Positions 63,914 through 64,000 of a stretch of DNA of 64,000 nt are shown here, in pieces; the stretch's first letter is position 1; every line of letters starts with the position of its first letter. The position numbers and the translations under genes were made by a program. Source of the stretch: Prevotella sp. UBA2444 (GTDB lineage: Bacteria > Bacteroidota > Bacteroidia > Bacteroidales > Bacteroidaceae); assembly GCA_002342665.1 (NCBI GenBank), contig DDQK01000007.1, forward strand, positions 34,042 through 98,041, given 5' to 3'. Below the pieces are notes generated by a model, which saw nothing but the letters and a program-made list of their open reading frames with translations, ran no database searches and had not been told where the DNA came from.

Positions 63914-64000
63914 TTATTTGGGAGTCTTCATACCGATACCAGGATCCATCTGGGGAATCTGCTTCACTGCGTCCACGATGCGCATGATGCGGAAGAGGTA
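63914..64000 (-). CDS. C-terminal end of an unidentified gene (runs off the window)
   Basis: The minus strand is open from the window edge to a TAA at 63914-63916. The last 28 residues read YLFRIMRIVDAVKQIPQM then DPGIGMKTPK. Codon choice (GTG, CTC, ATC, CAG rich) matches the neighbouring genes, and the region contrasts with the AT-rich gap beside it, which supports real coding sequence. Too little is visible to name the product. Confidence 0.6.
   Translation of the reverse strand, partial: YLFRIMRIVDAVKQIPQMDPGIGMKTPK

Overview
The window looks like a stretch of chromosome from a Bacteroidota bacterium, most likely Prevotella or a close relative (Prevotellaceae). The reasons are: about twenty-two copies of the Bacteroidota -7 promoter element TAnnTTTG just upstream of genes; weak or absent Shine-Dalgarno sites; a short primary sigma factor without region 1.1; a DUF5686 outer-membrane protein; a FeoA-FeoB fusion; and an ATP synthase operon in the order atpD-C-x-B-E-F-H-A-G with a signal-peptide-bearing subunit a. 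No rRNA, prophage, intact insertion sequence, CRISPR array or integrase was seen. Gene density is high and most of the content is housekeeping.

Layout. 1-4.9 kb: the end of an NhaC antiporter, a protein resembling a nucleotidyltransferase family without its catalytic core, a GH25 muramidase with a zinc-ribbon membrane protein, and a clostripain-like lipoprotein. 4.9-5.4 kb: a gene-free stretch holding a 350-bp element with about 50-bp inverted ends. 5.4-13.6 kb: phosphosugar mutase, TPR protein, tRNA-Arg(ACG), dapA with an AraC regulator, an SPFH/NfeD pair and uxaB. 13.7-25.7 kb: uvrA, rpoD, a DUF5686 protein and a large AddA/AddB-like helicase-nuclease pair. 25.7-32.2 kb: MFS plus HAD, DUF3298 lipoprotein-rsmG-MBL hydrolase, and feoAB. 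32.2-43.9 kb: a structured intergenic region, ruvC with a tandem ABC ATPase carrying an in-frame palindromic insertion, a Crp-type regulator, lepA, yebC-pheT, a cytidylate-kinase-like protein, an FAD oxidoreductase and an Rpn-type nuclease. 43.9-44.8 kb: a repeat-rich gap with a possible 26-residue peptide. 44.8-49.9 kb: a complete threonine operon in which an apgM-type protein sits in the homoserine kinase position. 50-57.2 kb: F-type ATP synthase. 57.4-62.5 kb: a sensor kinase-nhaD-pfkA-AAA/CYTH operon. 62.6-64 kb: a secreted glycine-repeat protein and the end of one more gene.

The best candidates for something undescribed are the 71-bp near-perfect palindrome translated as a 24-residue linker in the ABC ATPase gene (33682-33752), the MITE-like inverted-repeat element at 4919-5268, the strongly folding intergenic region after feoB, and the repeat-rich gap before thrA. 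No large new multi-gene system was evident. Product names come from motif recognition by eye; no database search was run.
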